A stretch of DNA of 64,000 nucleotides from contig JADJSY010000012.1 of NCBI GenBank assembly GCA_016711435.1, positions 1 to 64,000 of the forward strand. The letters run 5' to 3'. Of the stretch, positions 9,626 to 17,247 are shown piece by piece (the stretch's first letter is position 1; every line of letters starts with the position of its first letter). A program made the position numbers and the translations under genes. Below the pieces are notes generated by a model that saw only the letters and a list, made by a program, of their open reading frames with translations, made no database searches and was not told where the DNA came from. The DNA comes from Lewinellaceae bacterium (GTDB taxonomy: Bacteria; Bacteroidota; Bacteroidia; Chitinophagales; Saprospiraceae).

Positions 9626-9656
9626 TTGCCCAATTCCCAAACTCCCTTTACCTTTG
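9626..9656 (+). promoter_or_regulatory. Bacteroidota-type promoter of the TetR gene
   Basis: TTG at 9626-9628 and TACCTTTG at 9649-9656, spaced 20 nt, match the TTG-N19/21-TAnnTTTG consensus. The start codon lies 19 nt after the -7 box, so the leader is very short. Confidence 0.75.
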
Positions 9657-9661
9657 CCGTA

Positions 9662-9671
9662 CGAACGTTCG
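9662..9671. promoter_or_regulatory. Probable TetR-family operator
   Basis: Perfect palindrome CGAACGTTCG between the -7 box and the ATG at 9676, extended as ACGAACGTTCGGT. It covers the expected transcription start, which fits negative autoregulation by the encoded TetR protein. This is the usual operator shape for the family. Confidence 0.6.
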
Positions 9672-9675
9672 GTAT

Positions 9676-10245
9676 ATGCCAGTCAAAAAAATAGAAAAAC
9701 AGGAATTATTGCAGCGCTGCTGGGAAGTTTTCAACCGGCACGGCTACCACGGCACCTCGGTCAGTATGCTGGCGGAGGCGACAGGTTTGGGCAAATCGGG
9801 GCTGATGCACCACCATTTGTCCAAGGAAAGCCTGATGCGCGCCGTGGTGGAGTACGCACAGGAGACCATGCGCAGCACCGTGTTCTCGGTGGCGCAGGAG
9901 GATTTGCCCCCGGAGCAGCGGCTCGAAAAACTGCTGCGCCGACAGAACAGGCTGGTAAAAATGGAGCGCCAGGGCTGCTTTTTTGCCAATACAGCCCTGG
10001 AAACAGGCCGCGAAGGACTTTTTAACGAAGCCATCCAGGTCATCTGGGACGAATGGAAACAAGCCGTGTCCGGCATCCTGAGCGAAGTGATGCCGCCCGA
10101 AGAAGCGGCCACGACGGCTTACCGCCTGCTGTGCGAATACGAAGGCGCGATTATCATGTACAAAGTCAGCAACGATGCGCAACACCTGGAGCAGTTTGTG
10201 GCCCGGGCGGTGGCGCTTTTGGGAAAAATGTTCAAGCAAAGTTGA
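9676..10245 (+). CDS. TetR/AcrR family transcriptional regulator
   Basis: 189 residues from ATG 9676, chosen because it follows the promoter and operator and gives the standard N-terminus (MPVKKIEKQELLQRCWEVFN). The helix-turn-helix is HGYHGTSVSMLAEATGLGKS plus GLMHHHLSKESLMRAVVEYA. The C-terminal ligand domain contains ERQGCFFANTALETGREGLF, typical of the YxaF/LmrA-like group that often controls a neighbouring hydrolase or efflux gene. The alpha/beta hydrolase gene follows on the same strand 126 nt downstream across a hairpin and may be a target. The ligand is unknown. Confidence 0.9.
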   Translation: MPVKKIEKQELLQRCWEVFNRHGYHGTSVSMLAEATGLGKSGLMHHHLSKESLMRAVVEYAQETMRSTVFSVAQEDLPPEQRLEKLLRRQNRLVKMERQGCFFANTALETGREGLFNEAIQVIWDEWKQAVSGILSEVMPPEEAATTAYRLLCEYEGAIIMYKVSNDAQHLEQFVARAVALLGKMFKQS

Positions 10246-10351
10246 TGAGGTTTATAAGGTTGATGAGGTTGATAGTAGGCCACTCGTTAATGGATAAAAG
10301 TTCCTCTTCGAGTGGCAATTATCAACCTCATCAACCTTATCAACCCTCATC
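10244..10351. repeat. Large intergenic hairpin (GTTGATGAGG words)
   Basis: Left arm 10244-10274 (starting inside the TetR stop) pairs with 10320-10351, about 30 bp with one mismatch and one bulge. An inner stem GCCACTCG/CGAGTGGC lies inside. The arms are built of repeats of the word GGTTGATGA. Confidence 0.8.
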
Positions 10352-10371
10352 AACCCAAAAAAGATCCTCTC

Positions 10372-11292
10372 ATGCAACGAATCATCACCAAAACCATCGG
10401 CTTCGGTCTGAACCTCTGGTCGCTGGCGGCCCCCCGGCAAGCCACCAAAATGGCGGTGCAGATATTCTCCAAACCGCCCAAACCGCAGGTGCGCGAAAAA
10501 GAGCGCCAGTTTCTGGAAACGGCCCGGCAGCTGCGCCGCGAAGTCGCCGGACAACATATCGTGGAGTACCACTGGGGCGCCGCAGATGCGCCGCTGGTGC
10601 TGCTGAGTTACGGCTGGGCCTACAACGCCGGCCGCTGGCGCCATTTTGTGCCGGAACTGCTGGAAGCGGGCTACCGCGTGCTGGCTTATGACCCGCCCGG
10701 ACACGGCCTGGCCGCCGTCGGGGTATTGAACATTCCCGCCAATGCCGACATTATCCGCGCGCTGTTGGAGGAATACGGCCCTGCCTTTGCCATCGCCGGA
10801 CATTCGTTCGGCGGCAGCAGCAGCGTGTATGCCCTGAAGGATTTGCCCCGCGCCCTGCACCCGAAACGGATGGTGGTGATGGCCTCGTTCAGTTATGCAC
10901 CGCGCGTATTCAAACAATACAAGAAAACCCTCGGGCTTTGGTCGCCGCTTTACTGGAGTATGGTGCGCGGCTTTGAACAGCGTGTCGGCCACACGCTGGA
11001 TTATTATGATTTTGCCATGATGAGCGCGGCTTTCCCACATGTAGAGGCATTGCTGGTGCATGACCCCGCCGACGCAGTGACCCCGTACGCGGAAGCGCGG
11101 CGCTACCACGATTTCTGGCCGGGCAGCCATTTGTACAGCCCCACGGAAGGTGGTCACCACCTCGGTACAGCGGGCGTCACGCGGGCGGTGTTGGGATACA
11201 TCCTCGATGGGGAAGTGCCGGCAGCAGCGGAGCGGCAGGAACGGCCGGTGTATGCGGAGCACGAACTGGTGCGGTATTTCGCGGGTTTGTAG
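10372..11292 (+). CDS. Alpha/beta hydrolase
   Basis: 306 residues from ATG 10372 (MQRIITKTIGFGLNLWSLAA); an in-frame ATG at 10312 lies in the hairpin arm and is rejected. The fold is clear: LVLLSYGWAYNAGRWRHFV, VLAYDPPGHGLAAVG, the nucleophile elbow IAGHSFGGSSSVYA, then LLVHDPADAVTPYAEARRYH (acid) and EGGHHLGTAGVT (catalytic His). No signal peptide, so cytoplasmic. Substrate unknown. Position after the TetR gene suggests shared control. The Ser-Asp-His set looks complete. Confidence 0.85.
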   Translation: MQRIITKTIGFGLNLWSLAAPRQATKMAVQIFSKPPKPQVREKERQFLETARQLRREVAGQHIVEYHWGAADAPLVLLSYGWAYNAGRWRHFVPELLEAGYRVLAYDPPGHGLAAVGVLNIPANADIIRALLEEYGPAFAIAGHSFGGSSSVYALKDLPRALHPKRMVVMASFSYAPRVFKQYKKTLGLWSPLYWSMVRGFEQRVGHTLDYYDFAMMSAAFPHVEALLVHDPADAVTPYAEARRYHDFWPGSHLYSPTEGGHHLGTAGVTRAVLGYILDGEVPAAAERQERPVYAEHELVRYFAGL

Positions 11293-11359
11293 GTAAGTCC
11301 GAAGTGCGAAGTCGTTAGTGCGAAGTCCGTAGCGTAATTGAACACGGATGAAAAGGATT

Positions 11360-11632
11360 GGACACGGATTTCCCCTCGTAGAAATAATAGCAACGCGGAT
11401 TAGACGGATGACGCGGATTTTCGCGGATTTTCCCGCTTTAGAGTTGACACGGATTCTTCCCCTCGTAGGAATAATAGCAACGCGGATTGGACGGATGACG
11501 CGGATTTACGCGGATTTTCCCGCTTTAGAGTTGACCTTCTTTTTTCTAAATGTGGACTTATTTGATCTGTGTCAACTCTAAAGCGGAAAAAATCCGCGAA
11601 AATCCGCCTAATCCGCCCAATCCGCGTCCCCA
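11360..11632. repeat. Tandem plus inverted repeat (GCGGATT words)
   Basis: Two direct copies of an approximately 86-nt unit (about 11361-11445 and 11446-11535), each holding CCCCTCGTAG, AATAATAGCAACGCGGATT and CCCGCTTTAGAGTTGAC. They are followed by an inverted arm (11570-11628, GTCAACTCTAAAGCGG onward). Upstream, 11294-11335 has GTCCGAAGTGCGAAGTC words shared with 17115-17246. Short open frames here are repeat translations. Confidence 0.75.
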
Positions 11633-11740
11633 TTTATTCATATCCAATAAAAATAAATATATCCCGAAGTACAACTCGCTTCCTGCCGCTGCCCACCTGC
11701 CCCCACCTTTGCTCCATTGTTTCACGAAAATAATGGACGC

Positions 11741-12858
11741 ATGAAAAAGTTTCAATTTTTTCCCTTTGGCTTACTGATTTTTCTTTTCTGGCCCCTGTTG
11801 GCCGCAACGCAACAAACGACCACGATCAAAGAAAAAGTGGGCGTCCTGTATATCGACTCCAAAGGTTTTTCGCTCGATCCGGTACAAATGGGCAATATGA
11901 CCCGCCTGGAATTGGATAAAACAGGCATTTACGAAGTGCTGGACAAATACGATGTGGAGTATTTGGTGGAAAAAGAGGGTCTGAAACTCGAAAACTGTTA
12001 CGGAAAAATCTGCCTGACGGAAACGGGCAAAAAACTCCGGGCAGACAAAATGCTGACCGGCTCGGTCGAACTGCTGGGCGAACGTGTGGTGGCTTCTTTT
12101 CGCCTGATCGACATCGGTACCGAGTCGGTGGAAAAAAGCCAGGTGATGGAATTCCTCAATCTGCGCCCGCAGGTGCAGTTGATGATACAACTGACGATCC
12201 GCGCCATGCTCGGCCTGCCTAATGACCCCAATATTGTCAACAAACTCACCAAAGCCGACGACTATGTAAGCGCGCTCAACCTGCCGGAAAAGGCCAAACT
12301 CAACCTCTCCGGCCCGCGTATGGGTATGACGGTGTTCAGCGGGCCACAGGTGCAGCGCATCCAGGATCCCGAACGCACGGGTGGTTTCAATGCGCGACCG
12401 GTAATGTTCCAGTTCGGTTATCAGTTTGAAACGACCTACCTCAACCAGGGCGGTTTGCAGGCTTTGTTCGAGTTTATTCCGATCATCACGGGACTGGATC
12501 AGGGCCAGATTTTGCCCAGTATCAGCATTCTGCACGGTGTGCGCAGCAATAAAAACGGTTTTGAATTTGCCTTCGGCCCGGTGATTTATGTCAACAAGGA
12601 AGCCGACGGTTTTTACAACAACGGTACCTGGACCCGCCTGACGGAATGGCAACTGGCCAACCCCGATCTTCCGCCGCCTGCGGAAGTGGAAAGTAGGCTG
12701 GACTCGCGCGGGGGCCAAAACCCAGTTCCTCTTTCGTATTTGCTTTTGGCAAATCATTCAAATCCGGCAAAATGAATATTCCGGTCAACGCGTTTTTTAT
12801 TCCCAATAAAGACGGGCACCGGTTCGGGTTGTCGGTGGGGTTTAATGGCCGTGGGTAG
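11741..12858 (+). CDS. Exported TolB/CsgG-like protein with a C-terminal barrel-like region (frameshifted)
   Basis: About 372 residues after repair. ATG 11741 starts a signal peptide (MKKFQFFPFGLLIFLFWPLL, then AATQ). Residues about 30-160 resemble the N-terminal domain shared by TolB and CsgG-type proteins: KVGVLYIDSKGFSLDPVQMG, YEVLDKYDVEYLVEKEG, ADKMLTGSVELLGERVVASF and RLIDIGTESVEKSQ. The rest alternates aromatic and small residues (FQFGYQFETTYLNQGGLQAL, FEFAFGPVIYVNKEADGF) and ends SVGFNGRG, as in outer-membrane or barrel-associated proteins. One base is lost between 12707 and 12740; the repaired frame continues SFVFAFGKSFKSGKMNIPV to the stop at 12856-12858. The role is unknown. Confidence 0.65.
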
Positions 12859-12875
12859 GATTGATTATGAACGGA

Positions 12876-12977
12876 ACACGGATTTTTTTTAAACACATAG
12901 GCACATAGAACACATAGCGTAGCGTACTCTACGGACTATGTGTTCTATGTGCCTATGTGTTTAAAAAAAATCCGTGT
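12876..12977. terminator. Perfect 42-bp inverted repeat between convergent genes
   Basis: Arms 12876-12917 and 12936-12977 are exactly complementary over 42 nt and built of ACATAG words (AAACACATAGGCACATAG). The loop carries a further CGTAG/CTACG stem. It sits 17 nt after the TolB-like stop and 35 nt before the bshC stop on the other strand, so a two-way terminator or mRNA-end structure is likely. Confidence 0.8.
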
Positions 12978-13012
12978 CACATCCATTTAATCCGTGTTCT
13001 ATTAATCTACGC

Positions 13013-14611
13013 TTACGCTTCCTCCAGAATCACAAACCCCGCATCAAAAGGATCCAGTTGTTCCTTCAAAGTCTGGATAAAATCGTCGCCGTATTTCAGC
13101 GCGTACGGCAAAAAATTATCCGTTCGTTCCTGCAGGCCGTTGTTGGGAAACAGTTTTTCTTTCAATGCGCGCATCTGGTTGAGCGTCACCTCGTGTTTTT
13201 GTTTTTCAGCGCGCAGCAGCCGGCCTTCCCATTGCTCCAGACCGCCGACGGATTTGACTTCGTCGGCGCGTACGGCTTTTTCAAGCGTCGGGTCGATGGC
13301 GGCGGCTTTTGTGGCGATGCGATCGAAAATCAGGCGTACATCCTGGATTTCCTGCGCCAGTCCGACTTCTCCGGAGGCGTTGGTTTCGATATACTGGCGT
13401 ACGAGATGTTCGGTATCTTCAAAAAACGGACGGCGGAGAATCCGAATTTGCCTAATTTTTTCTGTGCATCGCGGTCGAGCCAAAGCACCGAATTGCGCCG
13501 CAGCAGCATGGGAAAGGGGATGTTGAAATGCTGAAACAGCGAGCGCCGTTCGAGCCAGTACGCCAGTTCGCCGCCGCCGCCGATGTAGGCCAGATTGGGT
13601 AAAATCATTTCCTGGTACAGCGGGCGCAGCACTACATTCGGACTGAACCGTTCGGGGTGTTGGTCGAGTTCGGCCAGTATTTCGGCTTCTGAAAAGGTCA
13701 GGTTGGTGTGCAGCACCTGGAACATGCCGTCTTCCTGCACGATGCGTTGGCGCAGTCCCGGTTTCATATAAAACAGGTTGATCTCGCGGGGAGCGGCCTG
13801 TGTTTTGAAACCCTGTTGATGGAGTTGGGCGATGGTCTGGTTGACTAAGTGAAAAGCGGTTTGTTCCTGCAATTCGGCCTGAATAACCGGAATAAAATGG
13901 CGTTTCAGGGCGGGATCGTTCATGTCGAGCACCACGAGACCGTATTTCCCTAAAAATTCGTGCAATAAAGCCCGGGTCGTATCGGCGAAGGTGTGGGCAG
14001 ACTGGCAGGCCGCTGCACGCGCCCGAACAGTGCGGCGGCAGATTCACTTTCCCCCAAAATACCGCGCAATTCTTCCAGCAGGGGTTGCAGGCCGGCCGTA
14101 TCCATCGTGCCCGTCGGCCCTTCGGCTTCGGGTTGCCAAACGAGGCGTTTGCCAAACAGGCTGATTTTGTTGACCTCTTCTATGTCGTGGTCTTCGCTAC
14201 CCAGTACAAATACCGGAACGATGCGGTGCTCACCTTTTGTTTCTTTATTTAGATTCTCTGCTAAATTAATGGTTGTCAGCGCTTTGTAAATAAAATACAA
14301 TGGCCCGAGTAAAAGACTGGGTTGGTGCGCGGTGACAACCGTGAAGGTATTGTCGTTGCTCAAAGCCCCGATATTGGCCATCACTTCGGGCTGCACGGGC
14401 AGGTCGGCGTATTGGCGGGTCAGCGCAGCCACCAGGTCGGTGCGCGGAAACGTGTGCTGCGCTTTGAGCCGGATGATTTCGGCAAAGGATTCGGGCTGCG
14501 GATCGTGGACGTAAAAGGTTTTAACCGCGCGTCGCCGGTGGCGTAGGCGATGTCGGTTTTGGCTAATTGAGGTACCTGGGAATAGGGTAGGAGGGTTTTA
14601 TGTACAAGCAT
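13013..14611 (-). CDS. bshC: Bacillithiol biosynthesis cysteine-adding enzyme BshC (frameshifted)
   Basis: Adds cysteine to glucosaminyl-malate in the last step of bacillithiol synthesis. About 533 residues after repair, the family length. Start ATG 14611 gives MLVHKTLLPYSQVPQLAKTD, the conserved N-terminus. Further landmarks are TVVTAHQPSLLLGPLYFIYK, VPVFVLGSEDHDIEEVNKIS, LPNLAYIGGGGELAYWLE and, near the C-terminus, a coiled coil (LKEKLFPNNGLQERTDNFLP). Three one-base breaks: the A4 run at 14513-14516, a point near 13995-14040, and the A6 run at 13421-13426, where one more base gives RFFEDTEHLVRQ. It lies downstream of the GT4 gene on the same strand. Confidence 0.9.
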
Positions 14612-14689
14612 ATTGGCAGGAAGTGAAACCGCAAAACTGAAAAAAAGCAAAGTTGTTGCAGATTTTCGGGATTTTTTGAATGGTGAGGC

Positions 14690-14835
14690 GTGAATGGAGG
14701 CGTGAATCGTGAGTGGCCCTTCCGTTAGGGGAAAAACCTCAACATGCCGTGAGAAGAAATTGAGTCGTCTTCTAACGAAATGCCACTCACGACTCACGAC
14801 TCACGTCTCACGATTCACGCCTCACGCCTCACCCC
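14690..14835. repeat. Imperfect inverted repeat (CGTGAGT words)
   Basis: GTGAGGCGTGAAT and CGTGAGTGGC words on the left (14690-14725) pair with GCCACTCACGACTCACGACT and CACGCCTCAC words on the right (14770-14835). It begins at the stop of the GT4 gene (14822) and lies ahead of bshC on the same strand. Confidence 0.7.
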
Positions 14836-15943
14836 TCACGATCTTATAAATCTCCGCCGCCGCCCGGTCCCAACTGAATTGTCCGCGTTGTTGCCGGCCT
14901 TTTTCTACCAGGGATTGTGCAAAGGCAGGTTCTGCATATATTTTTTCCAGACCAGCCGCCATGGAAGACTCGGAAAGAGGGTCAACGTACAAAGCGGCTG
15001 CTCCGGCTACTTCGGGCAGGCTGCCGGCATTGGCCGCTACCACGGGTGTGTCGCAGGACATAGCCTCCAATACGGGCAAACCAAAACCTTCGCTCAGCGA
15101 GACGTAGGTCAGCGCCAGTGCGGAGGCCATCAGGCGGGCCAAATCCGCTTCCGGCACATAACCGAGGAAACGAATATCCGCGCGGCTTTGGACTTGTTCA
15201 TAGGCCGTGCGCACCTCGCCGGTCTGCCAGGCAAAACGACCGGCCAGCAGCAGCAGCACGGGCACGCCGGTACGCATTTTAAACTGGTCAAATGCGCGAA
15301 TCAGCCGGGGTATGTTTTTCCTGGGATGTATGGCGCCGGTGTAGAAAAAATACGGTTTCCCTTCGGAAAAATAATCTCTAACCTGTTGTTTTTCAATATC
15401 TTGTATAGGTTTAAAAATATCGCGGCATCCATTGTGTACGGTGGTGATTTTGGCGGCGTCTATCCCGCAGGTTTGTACAATGTCCTGCCGTACGTACTCC
15501 GAAACCGTGAGCACATGATCGGCGCGGCGCAAAAAACGGGGCAGAAAACGCAGCAAAAAACCACGGTGCCTGGCGGCCACTTGTCCGGGAAAATGCAGCG
15601 GCACCAGGTCGTGACAGGTCATTACGGTACGTATGTCCGACGACAGGCTGCACATCGAGTCGGGCGAAAAAAACACCTCCGCCCGTTCCCGCCGCAAAAT
15701 GCGCGGCAACATCCAGTCGAACCATATCCGAAATAAAACAGGGTGTCTTGCCTGCGGCGGCACAACGACGGGTTTCACATTGGAAGCATACACAAAACGC
15801 GGATCGTAAGCCCGGTCGAACAGAAAAATAAACGTATCTTCCGGGTGGTTGATCACCATGCGGCGCATGATTTCATGGGTGTACCAGCCAAATCCCTCCA
15901 ATTGGTCCGGCAGCAAAAAACGCGTATTCACCGCTATCCTCAT
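14822..15943 (-). CDS. GT4-family glycosyltransferase
   Basis: 373 residues, GT-B fold. N-terminal Rossmann domain: MRIAVNTRFLLPDQLEGFGW (glycine-rich acceptor loop), EVFFSPDSM and VMTCHDLVPLHFP. C-terminal nucleotide-sugar domain: KPYFFYTGAIHPRKNIPRLI, DIRFLGYVPEADLARLMASA and the EX7E-type motif SEGFGLPVLEAMSCDTPVVA. This places it with mannosyl- or similar transferases used in envelope glycan synthesis. No membrane segment. Donor and acceptor are unknown. It is divergent from the nucleoid-associated protein gene, with 119 nt between the starts. Confidence 0.9.
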   Translation of the reverse strand: MRIAVNTRFLLPDQLEGFGWYTHEIMRRMVINHPEDTFIFLFDRAYDPRFVYASNVKPVVVPPQARHPVLFRIWFDWMLPRILRRERAEVFFSPDSMCSLSSDIRTVMTCHDLVPLHFPGQVAARHRGFLLRFLPRFLRRADHVLTVSEYVRQDIVQTCGIDAAKITTVHNGCRDIFKPIQDIEKQQVRDYFSEGKPYFFYTGAIHPRKNIPRLIRAFDQFKMRTGVPVLLLLAGRFAWQTGEVRTAYEQVQSRADIRFLGYVPEADLARLMASALALTYVSLSEGFGLPVLEAMSCDTPVVAANAGSLPEVAGAAALYVDPLSESSMAAGLEKIYAEPAFAQSLVEKGRQQRGQFSWDRAAAEIYKIVRGEA

Positions 15944-16001
15944 TTCTTAAAGTACGTTCAGACTTTTTTCATTTTGTGCGTGGTACTACTGCGGACTGTC
16001 T

Positions 16002-16009
16002 TACTTTTG
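16002..16009 (+). promoter_or_regulatory. -7 promoter element (TAnnTTTG) of the nucleoid-associated protein gene
   Basis: TACTTTTG, 53 nt before the chosen ATG at 16063. The matching -33 element is weak: TTTTG at 15972-15976 is 25 nt away. Confidence 0.45.
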
Positions 16010-16062
16010 CAGCCACAAAGTTCATCATTCCATGATTATTGTTCATCGCAAAATATACCCCA

Positions 16063-17112
16063 ATGCTTGATTTTTCCGCTGCCCGTCTGACTCGTTTTGC
16101 CGCTACCTGGGTGGGCAACAAAAGCCGGTTCGAAGGCGTGTCTATTCCCAAACAAACCCTCGTGCCGCTGCATGCAGTAGCCGAAGAAATGCTGCTGACT
16201 TCCTTCCTGAAACCTTTTGAAAAAACGGAAGAGTTTTTCTATTTCCACCATGAAGAAGATGTAAGCCATCACCTTGTTTATCAACGTTGTATGGCCATTT
16301 TCCAGGACCCCGAAACGATGAACGAAGAGGTGGCCAAACTTGCCCAGCAACTGTACGAACACGCCGAAGCACCGAAGGTACAGGGCGGCGAATTTTTTGT
16401 AGCCCACTTTGAAGACCTGATGCTGCAGGGCGAACCGGTTTCCGCTATCGGCCTGTGGAAAGTACAATCGAAAGAGGCGTTTTTAAAAACGGACCGCACG
16501 GCCGAATCTTTTGCGCTGAACATCATCGAAGGCATCGCCACCGGCAAACCGGAAGTCGCAGCCCTCATTTTCCAGCTCGATGAGTCGGAAGGCTACCGCA
16601 TCTGCGCGGTCGATACGGTGAGCAAACGCGACGAGCGTTCTTTCTGGAAAGACGAGTTTCTGCGCCTGCGCCCGATCGAGGACAATTACTTCAACACCCG
16701 CCACTACATCAACCTCACCGGCGAGTTCATCACACAAAAAGCGCCGTTCAAATTCGGCATGGATCGCACGGAAACCATCGACGCGCTCAACCGCTCCGGC
16801 GATTATTTCAAGGACAACGAACAGTTTGAAATTGAGGACTTTTCCAATAGTTTATTCCCGGAACCAGAGCAACGCGAAGCATTCCGCGAGTTCCGCGACG
16901 AATACGCCAAAGCATACGCTGTGCCGCTGGAAGACCAGTTCGACATCAGCGGACAAGCCGTCAAAAAGGAATTCAAGGTGTTCAAAAGTGTTATTAAATT
17001 AGACAAAAATTTTCACCTCTACGTACACGGCCGCCGGGATCTAATCGAACGGGGATTTGACGACGACAAGGGGAAGAAGTATTATAAGGTGTATTTTGAT
17101 AATGAAGAGTAA
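16063..17112 (+). CDS. Nucleoid-associated protein, NdpA/YejK family
   Basis: 349 residues from ATG 16063 (MLDFSAARLTRFAATWVGNK); an ATG 8 codons earlier is possible. The PF04245 pattern is visible: HHLVYQRCMAIFQDP, GGEFFVAHFEDLML, EAFLKTDRTAESFALNIIEG, CAVDTVSKRDERSFWKDEFL, RPIEDNYFNTRHYINLTGEF and FDISGQAVKKEFKVFKSVIK. E. coli YejK co-purifies with the nucleoid; the molecular role is unclear. Cytoplasmic. It converges with the ROC-TIR gene, with a hairpin between the stops. Confidence 0.85.
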   Translation: MLDFSAARLTRFAATWVGNKSRFEGVSIPKQTLVPLHAVAEEMLLTSFLKPFEKTEEFFYFHHEEDVSHHLVYQRCMAIFQDPETMNEEVAKLAQQLYEHAEAPKVQGGEFFVAHFEDLMLQGEPVSAIGLWKVQSKEAFLKTDRTAESFALNIIEGIATGKPEVAALIFQLDESEGYRICAVDTVSKRDERSFWKDEFLRLRPIEDNYFNTRHYINLTGEFITQKAPFKFGMDRTETIDALNRSGDYFKDNEQFEIEDFSNSLFPEPEQREAFREFRDEYAKAYAVPLEDQFDISGQAVKKEFKVFKSVIKLDKNFHLYVHGRRDLIERGFDDDKGKKYYKVYFDNEE

Positions 17113-17114
17113 AA

Positions 17115-17246
17115 AAGTCCGAAGTCGTTAGTGCGAAGTGCGAAGTCCGTAGAGTGCGCCGTTTCAAACTTGGGTTTCCCACGGTGTAACGACTTGAAAC
17201 GGTGTACTCTACGGACTTCGCACTTCGCACTGTTGACTTCGGACTT
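17115..17246. terminator. Nested hairpin between convergent genes
   Basis: Outer arms AAGTCCGAAGTC/GACTTCGGACTT (17115-17126, 17235-17246), middle arms GTGCGAAGTGCGAAGTCCGT (17131-17150) with their complement near 17211-17230, and inner CCGTTTCAA/TTGAAACGG. It fills the whole gap between the two stop codons. Confidence 0.8.
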
Positions 17247-17247
17247 G

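Noticed and set aside
11348..11755. Several overlapping short open frames between the hydrolase and TolB-like genes
   Set aside because: They follow the GCGGATT tandem and inverted repeat and resemble each other only because the DNA repeats.
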